Assembly: GCA_015501585.1 (NCBI GenBank)
Contig: JADNRY010000115.1
Location: 1-64,000 of the forward strand
DNA from: Rhodocollybia butyracea
Taxonomy: Eukaryota > Basidiomycota > Agaricomycetes > Agaricales > Omphalotaceae
Direction of reading: 5' to 3'
DNA length: 64,000 nt
How positions within the stretch are numbered: position 1 is the first letter of the stretch; each line of letters opens with the position of its first letter. Shown here one piece after another: positions 11,760 through 23,781 of the stretch. A program made the position numbers and the translations under genes. The notes beneath the pieces were generated by a model. The model was not told the DNA's origin. It did not search any database and saw nothing but the letters and a program-made list of their open reading frames with translations.

Positions 11760-11974
11760 TTGTTATAGTCTTGTAGAATGTCTTAATATCAACCTCGCAA
11801 CAAACTTGAGAGTATGTACACATGATAAATTTATTTTTGACGATTTATTACAATATTTATTACTGTATCGGCTTGAGAGAGAACGAAGGCCGCTCTGGCA
11901 ACAATGAAACAGGGGCTGCCGACTTTTTCAACATCTACTTCCAACACGCTTCAGGCCTTCTGAATTACTATACT

Positions 11975-14295
11975 ATGCCAAAAGTAAAGACACAAAACCC
12001 AAAGACCAAAAAAACACGAAAATCACTAGCAAAAAAGAATGTACCATCAATTGACGAGCTGAACCAGGCTGGCGCACAAACGCGTGAGGATCATGGCCAG
12101 GCAGGGAAAACCAAGAAGAACTACAATGGTTACCTTGAACGAGGAGATAAAATCCTTGCTGGGATTATACAGGCTCGTAAAGCAGCAGAGACAGAAGGGA
12201 AGGTGTTTTCTGATGGCATCGTGTCTTCCGAATTGGCTGAAGCATTCGACAATCCACCAAATAAGTGGTCATCCAAGGCCCTCGAGTTGATCTTGATCCA
12301 GAAATGCATTCACGAAGGCTGTGGCAAGAGCACAATGGATGGAATGCACGCAGCATATGCTAAACGTTGGGATGAAATGTATGTCAATGAATCTGAAGTT
12401 CAAATGAGTTATCGCCTCACTGATATTGGAACCAGGGATGGTGAAAAGTATGCAGGCGAGAGTTACCATTGTGATGAGAAGACAGGTGTAGTTACTGGAA
12501 ATCCGGCGCGTTCTCATCTCATAAATACCTTTTGACAAGTCATTAAGACAAGAGAAGCGGCAAAAGGAGTCGAAGCAACTAGAAACCATGCGGAAGCGAT
12601 GACGGTTGAAGATATCAAAGCAATGATTGCTTGGTCAGAGAATGTATGCCCAAAATCTGCTGTCGACTTGGTTCTATCTGGCTCTGACCAGAATGCCGAA
12701 CATGCAATGCTGGTGATCAAGCATACCTTTCTTCGAGGGTTCTTAAGTTCAGGTTTTACACTGTGGACAAGGTACGCTTATTGTTCTGATCAAAGGAATA
12801 TATCTGAAATTCGAAGATATGTAGAAACAATGAGCTTTGCAAGTTGCAGCATGGAGATCTTACCTGGAACTGCCGCGGTGTTGTGCCAGACTTTATAGAA
12901 CATTTCAAGGTTCATCTTGAGAATAGAAAAGGATGGCAGAAGAAGGCGGGTTACGATCCACATCCAACCGGTAAGAAGTTGTTTGACTGCAACCATTGGT
13001 CGACTTACTCTGTGCGCGCGTGTTTTTAATAGACAATATCTACGATATTTACCCTCAACCAGTCCATGCAATGGACATGCACTACCATCTACCTGTCTGG
13101 ATGAATGTTTACCATCATGTTCTTGGGCGAGACTTTGAGCGGAACAATTTTGTTTTTCCATATTTTTCTGTAAATGGGACCATCCAGCCAAAACGAGAGA
13201 TCCAGAGTCACAATACAATCCAGTCACTCATCCAAGAGGCGGCAGCAGCAGCAGGATTGACCAAGATCTTTACTACCCATTCCTTGCGCCGAGGTGGAGC
13301 CCAGTACCATTTCATGTGGGCAGAAGGGAAACAGCGATGGTCACTCACTATTGTCCGCTGGTGGGGAGGGTGGGCTGAAGATGAACGAGTCAGTGATTCC
13401 TAGACCAAATCAACTTTTATTTGATCAGTACCTGGCATCTGTAGGTTGATACGTTAATGAAATACTTGATGGATTCTTTGCAAAGTTACGAGACTGGGCA
13501 TGGAAATGCTCTCTGTCCATCGAGACTTGAGCCTGCTAAGAGTTTCATGAGTGATCACTCACTGGAACAGCCTGTAACGGCAAATGATTTCCGTCATTTC
13601 ACAGAGGCGATGATGGGTGCGAATCAACAAGTTATCAATATACTGCATGCGGCACCAGAGCTCTCACTAGCACATATGCGCCAGATGTCCTTGGCGGGCA
13701 CAGAAGCACAAGGAAATGCACTGCAGCCCTCTCATGCCTTCAGCGCTGATCAGCCAAGGGAACATATCCCAGTGGAGAAGGCTGCCCCCAAAAATCAGCC
13801 AAGGAAAGGAATGCACCTATTCCTGGCGTCGTTGTTCCTGATATCCCAAAGCATGGCGAGGATTTGTTTCTAGCCGCAGTAAAGCAGTGGGAGGAAGGGG
13901 ATTCTTCCCATGGGTTGGTTACACCACTGAAAGACTGGCCCGTCGAATGGTATACAGGGACTATGCGTTTAGTCACTGGAACAAAGCGTTCTAACCGTAA
14001 GTTGGTTGCAGAAGAGTATGAGCGGTGAGTAACTGAAGCCGCATGACCACAAAAAAAAAAATCTCACTCTGGTCTCTTGAATAGGTTAGGACGGTCCAAA
14101 GACGCATTCAAGGCGGCGTACCCTGGTATCCACAACAACCTGACCAAGCTCTATGCCGCAATCCGAGCAAGAAACCCAGGACGTGCACGCAAGAGCAAGA
14201 ACGGGTCACGAGAAGAGCGCCAAAGACAAAAGACAAATACTGGTGAAGGTGGGAGTGGATCTGAAGACGGAGGAATGACTGACTGTGAACATTGA
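11975..14295 (+). pseudogene. Crypton-type tyrosine recombinase, broken
   Basis: Exons are 11975-12771, 12825-12970, 13033-13388, 13445-14024 and 14085-14295. The N-terminal part is basic (MPKVKTQNPKTKKTRKSL). The catalytic part has the tyrosine-recombinase box THSLRRGGAQYHFM (H-x-x-R), then VRWWGGWAEDE and LMKYLMDSLQSYE with the candidate nucleophile Tyr. The tail, from LKDWPVEWYTGTM to LTKLYAAIRARN, resembles the GCR1_C DNA-binding domain found in Cryptons. Two lesions are visible: an in-frame TGA at 12533-12535 (codon 187; CGA to TGA is a plausible CpG transition) and a frameshift between about 13800 and 13825, after which the reading continues in another frame into the GCR1_C part. Splice sites are still good, so decay is recent. 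Cryptons move by recombination and lack terminal repeats, so the element limits are unknown. Confidence 0.85.
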
Positions 14296-15940
14296 ATAAA
14301 TAGAATTGAGCTTTATAATGATAATTCTGACCTAAGTAACTTACCGTACTTTATGTACATTACTTCACCGCATCGTTATAAGTACCAAATCCTAATCTAG
14401 ACATCCGTTTGTACTTACCAGCGGGACGCGTTAAATGGGCATTGAATATACACGCTGCCGGCAACTGACATCAAACACTCAACAAATCCGGCTCACCCGG
14501 CTAGGTTCAATAGCGATCCCAATCCGATCAATCTTTATTCAAAACGGTGACGCCAAGCTGACACCACTACGCCAGAGTAAGCCTCCGTGGCCGCGTAGTA
14601 CTGTCCCCGACTCTGACCGAAGGGAAGGGAGGGTCCTGTAGGTGTCAAATGAGTGTTGGATTCTTCCAAAACCGCCAGATCGGGTATTTCTTTCCCACCT
14701 GATGTTGAACCGACATGCCGGCTAATCTTGTGATCCCTATTTGATACGGTCATCGGCTCCTATTGAATCCTATAGCACCAACTGCCGTGCCTGTGGTGTT
14801 CATGACCACAAGGCCCGCCCCGAGCGGCACATGCACTTTGGATTTTGCAGCACTTGAGGACCCTTGCCCTCCGCTGGGACTTCTTTTGAGACAATAGCAA
14901 ACAATAATCATGGTGAAGATATGCTTTTTGATTCTTCAAATGATGGTTCAACTATTCCAAGGCCTTTGATCACCTCAAGAATATTGTGGTGCACCTTCCA
15001 CAGAGTAGAGTTGTAGACTCCATTATTATACCCAATCAGGCTGGCATAGCATGAGCTATGCCTGACTGAGATTGCATTCGCTGGTGAAAACACCTCCTGA
15101 GTCCTCACTTACCCTCCATGGTGTTGGGGAGCCATACAGTAACCAGTTCGGCTTGGATAATAGAAGTCCCGCCACCGTGTTTGACTTCAGGATAAGTATC
15201 ATGTATGCGGGTAATGCTTGATCCCATCATTTGTTTTATTCCTCAATCTTCTTTGGTCCATTATTTTCACATCTTATCTCTCATCCGAGCTTGCATATTT
15301 AACTTGTTACGAAGAAGCACCCCAGTTGTTGCACTCGACGTGTTCCTGGGTGCATATTTATTCTTTTTACTTTACCTACTATATCCAGTTGTGTCATGGC
15401 TTTGGCAAGTGCGCCGTTTGTCTGGAATTATCTCGCTGTGAGAGGAGATGTTAGTGTGGTTAGGGCGTTTCCGGATCTGGCGGTTGGTTCAAGTTGGTTT
15501 TTTCAGGTATTTGTTCACATGAAGTGCCCATTACTTATTTATATTCAACCCGGATTTTTTTTGTTGATTGATATTTGGTTCTAGTGACTTGTCGGTCAGC
15601 GCAGTACATCATCGGGACCAAATACTAGACCTTGCGACTGGCTGGTTTTAGATTTTATCTAGGGATTATTGACTATGCAATTCTCCAGACCACCATTGTC
15701 CCCTTTGTTCTCCGGGTATCTTTCTGATGCCTGTGAAGTGCCAGGACGTGGCGCTCCTAAAGGGCTTCATGAAATGAGCGAAGATCAAGAAGGGGAGAGT
15801 AGAGAAGAAAGGAGGGAAAGAGAGGGCAGGAAATAAAGAATGGAAATAGATGAAAAAGCAAAAGAAACCATTGTATCCGCTAATATGCAGATTTTGCGCT
15901 TAGGCTTGTAGCCATATATATTGACAATGTATATGTGCTA
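14296..15940. other. No gene recognised
   Basis: No ORF here has a recognisable domain or a convincing chain of exons. A T-rich plus-strand stretch at 15205-15584 gives hydrophobic ORFs in two overlapping frames, which argues for composition and against coding. Confidence 0.4.
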
Positions 15941-15942
15941 CG

Positions 15943-17760
15943 GAGCCCGAACGTGATAACTGTAGCTAACGCTTAGTATCTCAGCGATAATACTCAGTTA
16001 GTTGTGACGATACACCCACAAGCGTAGTCTGATACTAAACTAGCGAGGATACTTGAGGTGCCCAGAGACATCAACACTAGATTGTCAGTCTAGTTCTACC
16101 CACCCCAATGCATACACAAATCCGCATACTTGGATGTCTTGAAGTGGGATGAGTACTGGCGGCGGCGTTACCCAGGGAAGGCATCAAAAGGGGAATGCAA
16201 TCCTTGTACTGCGCTAGCGGAAAGATGGACGCTGGAGGATAAGATCTACGATTGCCTTACGGACCGGAAGGAAGATCTTAACATGTTACGATGACTAGTC
16301 GGGTTGCGATGCGGCACAGCTGCTAGATGATTAAGCTAGGCGAATTTGATATTTGATTATTGGCTGACTATTGACTAGGAAAGTCCTACTGCAATAAACC
16401 TGATGATCTTACGGTGGATAGGCTATCGCCAAGCCACAGCTCTGACAATCCACAAGCTCTGAGCATTGTGCTAGCACACATATCTCTGGGGTTCTTGGTA
16501 TCTACTCAAAGCTAGCAAAGTGAACTATCGCTGGGAAATGTTATTATCTTAAAGGGATTGAGCTGGACTTGCTCAAACCTACCAGACAACCTCGAGGATA
16601 AACATGTGGACACGTACCTGTGTGGAGCCATGAACCATCCGATGGAAGGAACAGTTATTTGCGGTACAAGATTCCGCGAGGACCAGAATATGTTAACACA
16701 TTTTAATTTCTTTTACTTTGATACCCAAATCGGGACCGTACCTAAATTGGGACGACTTTCTATATAAATGTACAATATGTCCAGGCTAGAGTTTCCTTTC
16801 TTAGCTAAATTCCTCTCTTTCTCGAATTTCCATCTTACTCCATTTCTCTCCGACTCTGTTTCATCTCTTTTTGTATTAAACTAGTAAAGACCCAGTATAT
16901 AAGCATGATGTATTTATCTCATAAATCAAGTTATCTTGCCACCTCTCATAACCACCCGTTGTGACGAAGTCGAAGGTCTCTTCACCGCCGGAGTCTGCTA
17001 GTCCTCTTAATTCCCCCTGGTTTAAAAGTACTGAGTCAATCAAACACCGTAACTGGGTGTTTGTTTAGGGCGTGTACAGAGTCTAGCTTTCTCTTCGAAG
17101 TTAATATTATGTTCTATCTTATAAAGTTTGGATTGGTGTAATAGAGGCTTTGTAACAGCTTTTGCACCCGCTTGAGATTGAGTTAGATCTTTTGTGTGAA
17201 TCTAGTTGCTTCCTTAGAGGGGACGGCTTCTAGTAAGGAATTATTCGGCTCCAGAGTGAGGGTTCCTTAGCTAGCTCTTAACAAGTATTAGCGAGCCACT
17301 AAGATTGTGGTACGAGTTCCTAGTGATTAAGTTCACTCACAGTTTCGTAGCTTGACCCAGAGTTTGGTCAGGGACGTCACGGCGTTACACTAGCTGGAGC
17401 CAGAGTTTGCCCAGGAGTGTCCTAGTTGCGTTGTATTGGTTTTGGTTTTGGTTATCGTTGGACACACACATACACACACACACGGTTATTTGGTTATTTG
17501 GGTTTTCGGTCAGACATACGCGCACAACTTAGACAATAGTCTACGCTAGTTTAGTTCATAGAACTTACTAGACCTTGTCGCACTACGCGTAGTTCAGTTG
17601 TTTCACTACACTGGCTGGTGTAACATCTTACATATCAATATCTTAACTTTCTTTGGGGAATTCTTGACAACCCAGCCTCGCTCCCTTTAAACAAATTGAT
17701 AGTCTGGTTAGGCACGGTCTTGTATTTGTTAGGTTGTTTTCTAGCGCCTTTCACATACCA
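15943..17760. mobile_element. Long LTR-like element, copy 2
   Basis: It is collinear with the element at 2965-4785, from ACGGAGCCCGAACGTGATAA at the left to GTTAGGTTGTTTTCTAGCGC at the right. Shared internal blocks include CTTCCTTAGAGGGGACGG and CTAAGATTGTGGTACGAG. It is somewhat longer through insertions. A short (AC)n run lies near 17465-17482. No coding sequence is present. It is probably a solo LTR or a non-autonomous element. Confidence 0.6.
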
Positions 17761-19069
17761 GTATGAACCAAACCAATTACCGCATTGGCCGTATCCCTTG
17801 TCCCTACTGACTACTGTACCAATCTAGATATACCGAGTAGTTCTACAGGTACAGTCTTTATCAATATACAAGTTGTTGCACTCTATGTGTTCCTGGGATA
17901 TTATACTGAGTAGGTCTACACATGGGATGAACATCATTTCTCATACTTGGAGGCTTACTTTTATCTGCAGCACAGGTTGTTCCAACACCTGAGTTGATTT
18001 GTAATGTGACAGTGTGACGCCGGTGCAGGTTCACTGAGAGCAGCTCTAAAGTCAGTGGCAAGACAGCAGTGGTAGTTGCCAACTTGCTCTTCTCTGTTCA
18101 GTGTTATTACCCTTGAAATCAACTTGAAAATTCTTGATTTTTTCCCACTTTGTCTCACTTATTAAGTGATGTGAGAGCTAGGGCCAGAGCCGTTGGGCAG
18201 CCTAGGCTATTTGAGCTAGGTCTGGCCAGACTACTTATGTACTTAGAAGTTAGTGAAGCAACATTTTCATGAAAAATTTGAGGGTCAGTATTAAGTAAGC
18301 TGCAGTAGGACTATAGGATACAATCAAATGTATGTGCTGATGCTGCTGAGCAGTGCTAGGACATAGGATGATTTATATGTATACTCAGAGAGACATGTCA
18401 TCAAATTAGTGGAGCCTGGAAAGTTGTAGACAGGTGAAAAAGATACAAGTCCCTGAAGTCAACTGTCAAACTCAGTACATTGCCAGAAACTGCCCACAAC
18501 CCGCTGCAGGTGTAGCGTTTTAGTAGAACAATAAAGTCACCTATTAAAGTGTATACCTGTGGGTGCAGGAAGAGACCCTGAAGTTACGAGAGGCTATGAG
18601 GACTATCCAAGTTGGCAGTTTACAATTTTCTGAGATGGTATTTGGCTGGGCTTGCTAGAGCTTACTTACTAGGTGAACTGAGGCATTAGGCTGCACTGTC
18701 TTGTAGGTGGGCAGCGCTAAAAGCGAGTTCCAGGTGTGCTGAACAATGAAACGATGAAATCAGTAATCAATTTCTATTGTTTTGTTGCAGGAAGACCTGA
18801 GAAAGTGAGCGGCTTACATCCTCAGATCAGCAAAGCGTGGGTGAACTGGAGCCGCTGTCAAGGCACCATACAGCCAGTTCCAGCGGCCCCCAGCACTGTA
18901 CAGTGTCAGAATATGGCTTTCCGTTCATACATTTTGCTGATCAGCGGCAGCCTCTGGATATAAAGAAAGCGGCTGGTCCATAGCCAGTAGATTGTTGACA
19001 CTTGCAAGTTCAACATCAACTCCCAAAGCAAAGCTATGGTACAACTTGGTTGAAGCCTTTGACCAAGTT
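17761..19069. other. No gene recognised
   Basis: Short frames occur on both strands, but none has a domain or a plausible intron chain. Nothing further is supported. Confidence 0.4.
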
Positions 19070-20266
19070 GTAATTGGGTGAGCGAAGCGAAACCCATTGA
19101 TGGAGGTGCCGCTGTGAACAAGCACAGCCTCAATCTGCAGAGGCTGGAGGAGAGGAGAATTTTATTACACGGCATGGTCCAAGTGCTGAACGCCGGAACC
19201 ATTGGGAGAGGAGTGGACGAGCTCGCAACTAAGGTGCTGTAGATCCACCCGCCTCATCAATGGCTAGATATACCACAAACTACCTATATATTTTACTACA
19301 TACATCTTTCTCGCAATACGTAATCTGGTTGTCGTGGGAATTGTGCACGTGAGCATTAGGTAGACTGTACAGGTGTTACATGTGACCTGTCACAGTACGA
19401 GAATTTTTTTGAAGAGGTGCTTTGCTTTTCAATGGTAGGAAAAAAAGACATGATAGGCATGTATTTATTTGTGATTTATTGGTTCAATGATTTCGAGTTA
19501 AAGGATTATGTATGTGGCTGGTAGGTTATGTGGTGAAAGAGCGCATGTGAACGCCAGATGATGTACGATCTGTTGTGTTAATCTGCTGTGCAGCAGGGTA
19601 GAGGTTTTTATTTTCATTCTTTTTAATGTGTATGTATATGTCTGGTTCAAGACGCATGTGCGTTTTGCTGGTTTTTGACCAGAAACGACGTTTAGCGCCC
19701 GTGAGATGATGCAGGGAATGCAGCTATGGTCATGGAGTTTCAAAATGGAAGTCGTGTATGAGCTGGAATGCTTTGACCGGCCAAAGCTAGTATGCGCAGC
19801 GCCTGAGCCGCCTGTTGACATGGATGTACTTCGCTCACCCACTCTGCATTACCTGGAGCCATAGGCTCGTAATGCAAAATTCATATTCTAACTTGACTCA
19901 GACCGCTTAACAGAAGGAAGTGACAATGACTCATTTGTCCTGTAGTCGGGGATTGCTGCGCAGCAGCGTTAAGGATAAATTATCAGACATAAGTAATTAC
20001 AACAATACTTTCGGCGATAATTTCGCCCGATATTTTTTGACGCTGGCGTAGTGAGTAGCAAATATGAATTTTGCATTACGAGTCTATGGCTGCATGTAAT
20101 GCAGAGAGCGAACTAAATCCTGAGGTATGCCACCAGGTGGCTCGGGAGTCGGGAGCCCCGCACACTCGCTTTGGCTGGTCAAAGCAGTTCGACTCCGAAC
20201 ATTGTGGCTGTGCTCGTTCACAGCGGCACGCTCCATCAATGGGTTTTGCTTCGCTCACCTAATTAC
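19070..20266. mobile_element. Fold-back element with decayed inverted arms
   Basis: The left end GGGTGAGCGAAGCGAAACCC (about 19076) is the inverse of the right end around GGGTTTTGCTTCGCTCACC (about 20240-20260). Further inverse pairs lie inward: GCTTTGACCGGCCAAAGC (19770) against GCTTTGGCTGGTCAAAGC (20169), and 19846-19890 against 20062-20107. The arms are unequal because of deletions. The innermost pair brackets a segment that ends in a CACTA-type terminus. Confidence 0.55.
19985..20053. mobile_element. CACTA-type transposon terminus, copy 2 (inverted)
   Basis: It runs from AAGTAATTACAACAATAC through a stretch about TTTTTTGACGCTGGCGTAGTG, the inverse of 6782-6840 with a few changes. It ends in TAGTG as expected for this superfamily. 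Only one end is visible. Confidence 0.5.
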
Positions 20267-20452
20267 TATGGATGAGGACGCTCCGAATACTTATGCGGAA
20301 GCCCTCTAGCCTGGAACAGGTCCCTTGCACCGATTCTGAACTGATATCAAAGCGGCTCCATGAACAAATTGGAGGTATCGTTACTGCGGGAAAGTCCCTG
20401 AAAGTCCCTGACGATAGTCCCCACCTAACGCTGTCGGTCGTTCCTATTTGTA

Positions 20453-20570
20453 GGTTGTATGTAGATCATCACATTGTGGTAATTGAGTTGAGCCCAGTTT
20501 TAGCAACCATAACTACTAGTTACGGTTGCTAAAACTGGGCGATGCAGGCTTGACTACAGCTAAGGACGAT
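20453..20570 (+). pseudogene. tRNA-His-like remnant with internal hairpin
   Basis: GTAGATCATCACATTGTGGT matches the 5' half of the tRNA-His-like family, and GATGCAGGCTTGACTAC matches its T-arm. Between them, 20492-20508 (GCCCAGTTTTAGCAACC) is exactly inverted at 20524-20540, so the intron region has undergone a small inverted duplication. Confidence 0.5.
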
Positions 20571-21881
20571 ATAAGAGTAACCTAAGGCTAGAACAACGTC
20601 TATTTTTCTTCTTCTTCTTTTGTACTTGTAATTAGTATGATATATAGTCCCAGATGATTCAACCAATTGTGGAGATACTGCTTGGAGGACATTGTATAAC
20701 TCTTGAGAGATGCACATGAGAAGGGCGTGAGTCGGAATCAAGAAATCGAGAAACCAGGTAGAATAATTGAAGTAATAGGGTAGGTGAATACAAGGTAAAT
20801 ACGTATGTGTAAGTGTGCATTTAGATGAGAGTATGGGGCCGAGTGTAGACGTGAATCATTATGGAGTGGGACATTGTGGCGTGAGTACTTAAAGTATATG
20901 TGGTGGGATGCAGTTCTATTGGATGGATCATGAGAAACAAAGAGAATGAAAGTAGGGAGCACCTCAGCACAATGACGCGCATTCTGATATGTGTTGGAGT
21001 TGATAGGGGTTGATGTGTTGGGGCTGCACTGCATGTATATGTATTGCCCTTCTGCCAAACCTGGGGCTAGACGGAAGTTGCAACTTGCGTTTCTGATGGG
21101 ACAAAGAGGCGGTGATCGAGGAATGTTTGAATGTAAGAGCTTTAGAATTACCACAGTTATCCATGTAATAAGGAGTGTCTGAGTAGAGACAGAGATTCTT
21201 TGTGACACTTTGTGTCTGCCTGGGCCAGCTCATCTGAGCACAGTTTGGAATTTAGGTCACATAGCTCAAGATCCTTGGAAGACTCTCCTCAGTTCCTTTC
21301 CAAACAACTGAGGTGATACATAGTATTTAGATTCCATTTACCGATGTAGTTACAGAAAGTTGGTCTAGCCTAACAGGCATAGAATACAGCTGGTTTCCGA
21401 ACAACTGATATTGATTTAACCTAACATCACTCCTGCATGTTTTAGAATGCCGTGTACATCATTATAGGATGGATACAGCTTCTAGTATAAGTACTACAGT
21501 GTACTTGGCCTCAACTGAAGATACGGAACATTCTACAACTTCAATACAACTTCCCCAGCCTCTCTACCCATTTGTCAATCTACTGGTAATCGCTGGTTCA
21601 ATCGCTCGCCGCTGGGTAAATCCTGTTTTAACAAGGAGTGCCTGACAAAGTGTGCATTATCTTCATGGCAGCTAACAACCCTAGTTCCCCAGAAACTTTT
21701 TGAAGACTTTTGACGGTCTCCACATCTCTGAAACCGACGTTCTTTTTCAGTCAGAGATTGTTGTCACTTAGTGTACTACAGTGGAAGCAAGTATGAGTAA
21801 ATTAAGCTGGATTCGTGTCGGACTATATGGAGCTTTGGTACGTTGATCGGATTGGGCTTTTAATGTCATATCTATTGAACA
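20571..21881. other. No gene recognised
   Basis: The first part (to about 20760) is a diverged tail of the tRNA-His repeat unit. Minus-strand frames at 20738-21233 overlap each other in two phases and show no domain. Confidence 0.35.
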
Positions 21882-22574
21882 ATGCCTTCATGGCAGCTTG
21901 TGTTCTCTTTGGGTCTCCTTGTGCTAGCTTGCGCTCGCATAAACTATACTCTGCATCTTGCCAGCACTGATCCTTTAAATAATGGCAAAGCTTTTTACGG
22001 TATATCTCTACCACTTGGTCTCAGCGCATACTAATCCTCCCCCACTTTCATTATTCATAGACCCGGTAGTTCCTGAGCTCATTTTCACAACATTGATAAC
22101 AATGGGCTGGTCTGGTCTGATGTAAGTACTTCGACAACTCTTATTAAAACAAGACTCAGCTTTACTGCGCAGGCTTTTTCTATTCTTCAACAACACATCG
22201 AAAATTCAGTTTCTAAGGCTCTATGGTGATGAGCTTATAGGCTTGGTCCTTCTTTGGCTCCTGTGGATTGGCGGAGCTGCTTCTGCAACGGTGAGTCACT
22301 TTCAGGCTATTTTTTTCTTTGGCGTGTGCTCACTGTACACCTGCAGACTCTTTGGGGAAACCTGTCATTTTGCCAGCAATTTTCGCCGTGTCAGATTATT
22401 TCCGCCCTCGAGACATTTGCTTGGTTCGGGTGGATCACTTTGACGGCGATGATCATAATTTCGGTGGTAGTTGTCATACGATCACAAAACAATCACGGGA
22501 AAGGTTTTGCGGAGCGCATTCCAACTCGTTATGATATGGAGGAAAACAAAGAACAAGTCACTGAAGTGGCTTGA
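21882..22574 (+). CDS. MARVEL-like four-helix membrane protein
   Basis: Four exons (21882-21999, 22061-22121, 22173-22290, 22347-22574) give 174 aa. The first intron has a textbook branch site TACTAAT and ends in CATAG. Four hydrophobic segments are visible: about residues 4-20 (LVFSLGLLVLACA), about 46-66 around LIFTTLITMGWSGLML, about 85-100 (IGLVLLWLLWIGG) and about 120-145 (WITLTAMIIISVVVVI). The N-terminal run ARINYTLHLASTDP and the short loops match basidiomycete MARVEL-domain proteins, which lie in the plasma membrane or vesicles; individual functions are poorly known. The tail is acidic (YDMEENKEQVTEV). An earlier start in a further upstream exon cannot be excluded. No neighbour is functionally linked. 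Confidence 0.7.
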
Positions 22575-23781
22575 GATGCTATGTTTGGATCCTAGTAGTT
22601 TTGTACATATATATATACCCAATCTGTCCTATTGTTAGACCCCAGTGTATTCTAGTTAATTATCTATTTAGCCAGAACTGAAACGGAATAAAGATGAAAC
22701 CTGCTTGTCATCCAATTGTCATCTTTTGTTTGTTGTGGTTGGTGGAGTGGTTGGTGGGTGTATAACTATGTTCTAGTGATGCCAGAACTATGCTTACTTT
22801 AACTCCGAAGCTTACTTTAACTCCGAAGTTAGAGTTCATGCGTTGGATGCAAACCTCCTGCTCACTCGACGTTACTATAGGTTCATATCAGTGTTTATCG
22901 CATGCAGTGTATTACTACTTTCAAGGCTGGATGACTGATGGCAAATTCCTAAACAATCTTCGTCGTAGGTAATCGGCGCAGTCGGGAATCGGGGCCGTGA
23001 GGCTCGTACAACAAGGGATAGTGGATACTGGTTCTAACCGTTCTATACTACTTGGCCTTTGTGTCAGGCCTTATATACTACAGTAAGTATTGGTACTCTA
23101 CGGCGTATCCACCGGGTCTGTAACTACTTAGTAAGTAGATGAGTAAGTACTAGGTAAATAATCAGGAAGGAAATACGGAGTGTAGTAATTACCGATACTA
23201 GATCCGGAGTTGCATATTCCGGTCAAAGCGTCGCATCACATCAATCTTGTGGCGTGTCTCAAAGAGAAAGGGTCAAAATTCTCTGTCATCAGCGCAGTAT
23301 AAGTAGATGATGATTAGCTGTAAGTGTGTATTTTGTGCAACGCAGTGGGACATAGATCCTTAGTACCATACTGCCACCCAACAGCTTAATCCATTGGTTG
23401 ACGGGTCAAGGGCTGCCTTACTCGACGTTACAACCAACAATTCCTTTCCCCATCGCTGGATCGCTGGTATAAACCCGAATTGAAAACAAGTACCTTTCGC
23501 CAGGTATGCGGTGCAGGTCGCCCTTCGATACAAAATTTATGTGCAACGGATATCTCCCGATCTCTGTACAGACTATGTCCCACAAAAGCTGTCCTTAATC
23601 AATATTCAACTGGTATGTAAAGAGCAGAGATTTTCGAGCTAAAGATGGCGTTGAAGGCAGTCCCAGCTTCACCGTTCGCATCCAAAACAACTTCGAAATC
23701 ACTTCAGCAGTTTGTTTACCATTACATAATACATTCAGTCCACTACACAAGGCTTACTAGGTAGGTATATGGCTCTGTCAA
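22575..23781. other. No gene recognised
   Basis: The segment includes a microrepeat at 22788-22825 in which CTTTAACTCCGAAG is repeated in tandem. Otherwise it is the 3' flank of the GH43 gene, with nothing supported. Confidence 0.4.
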
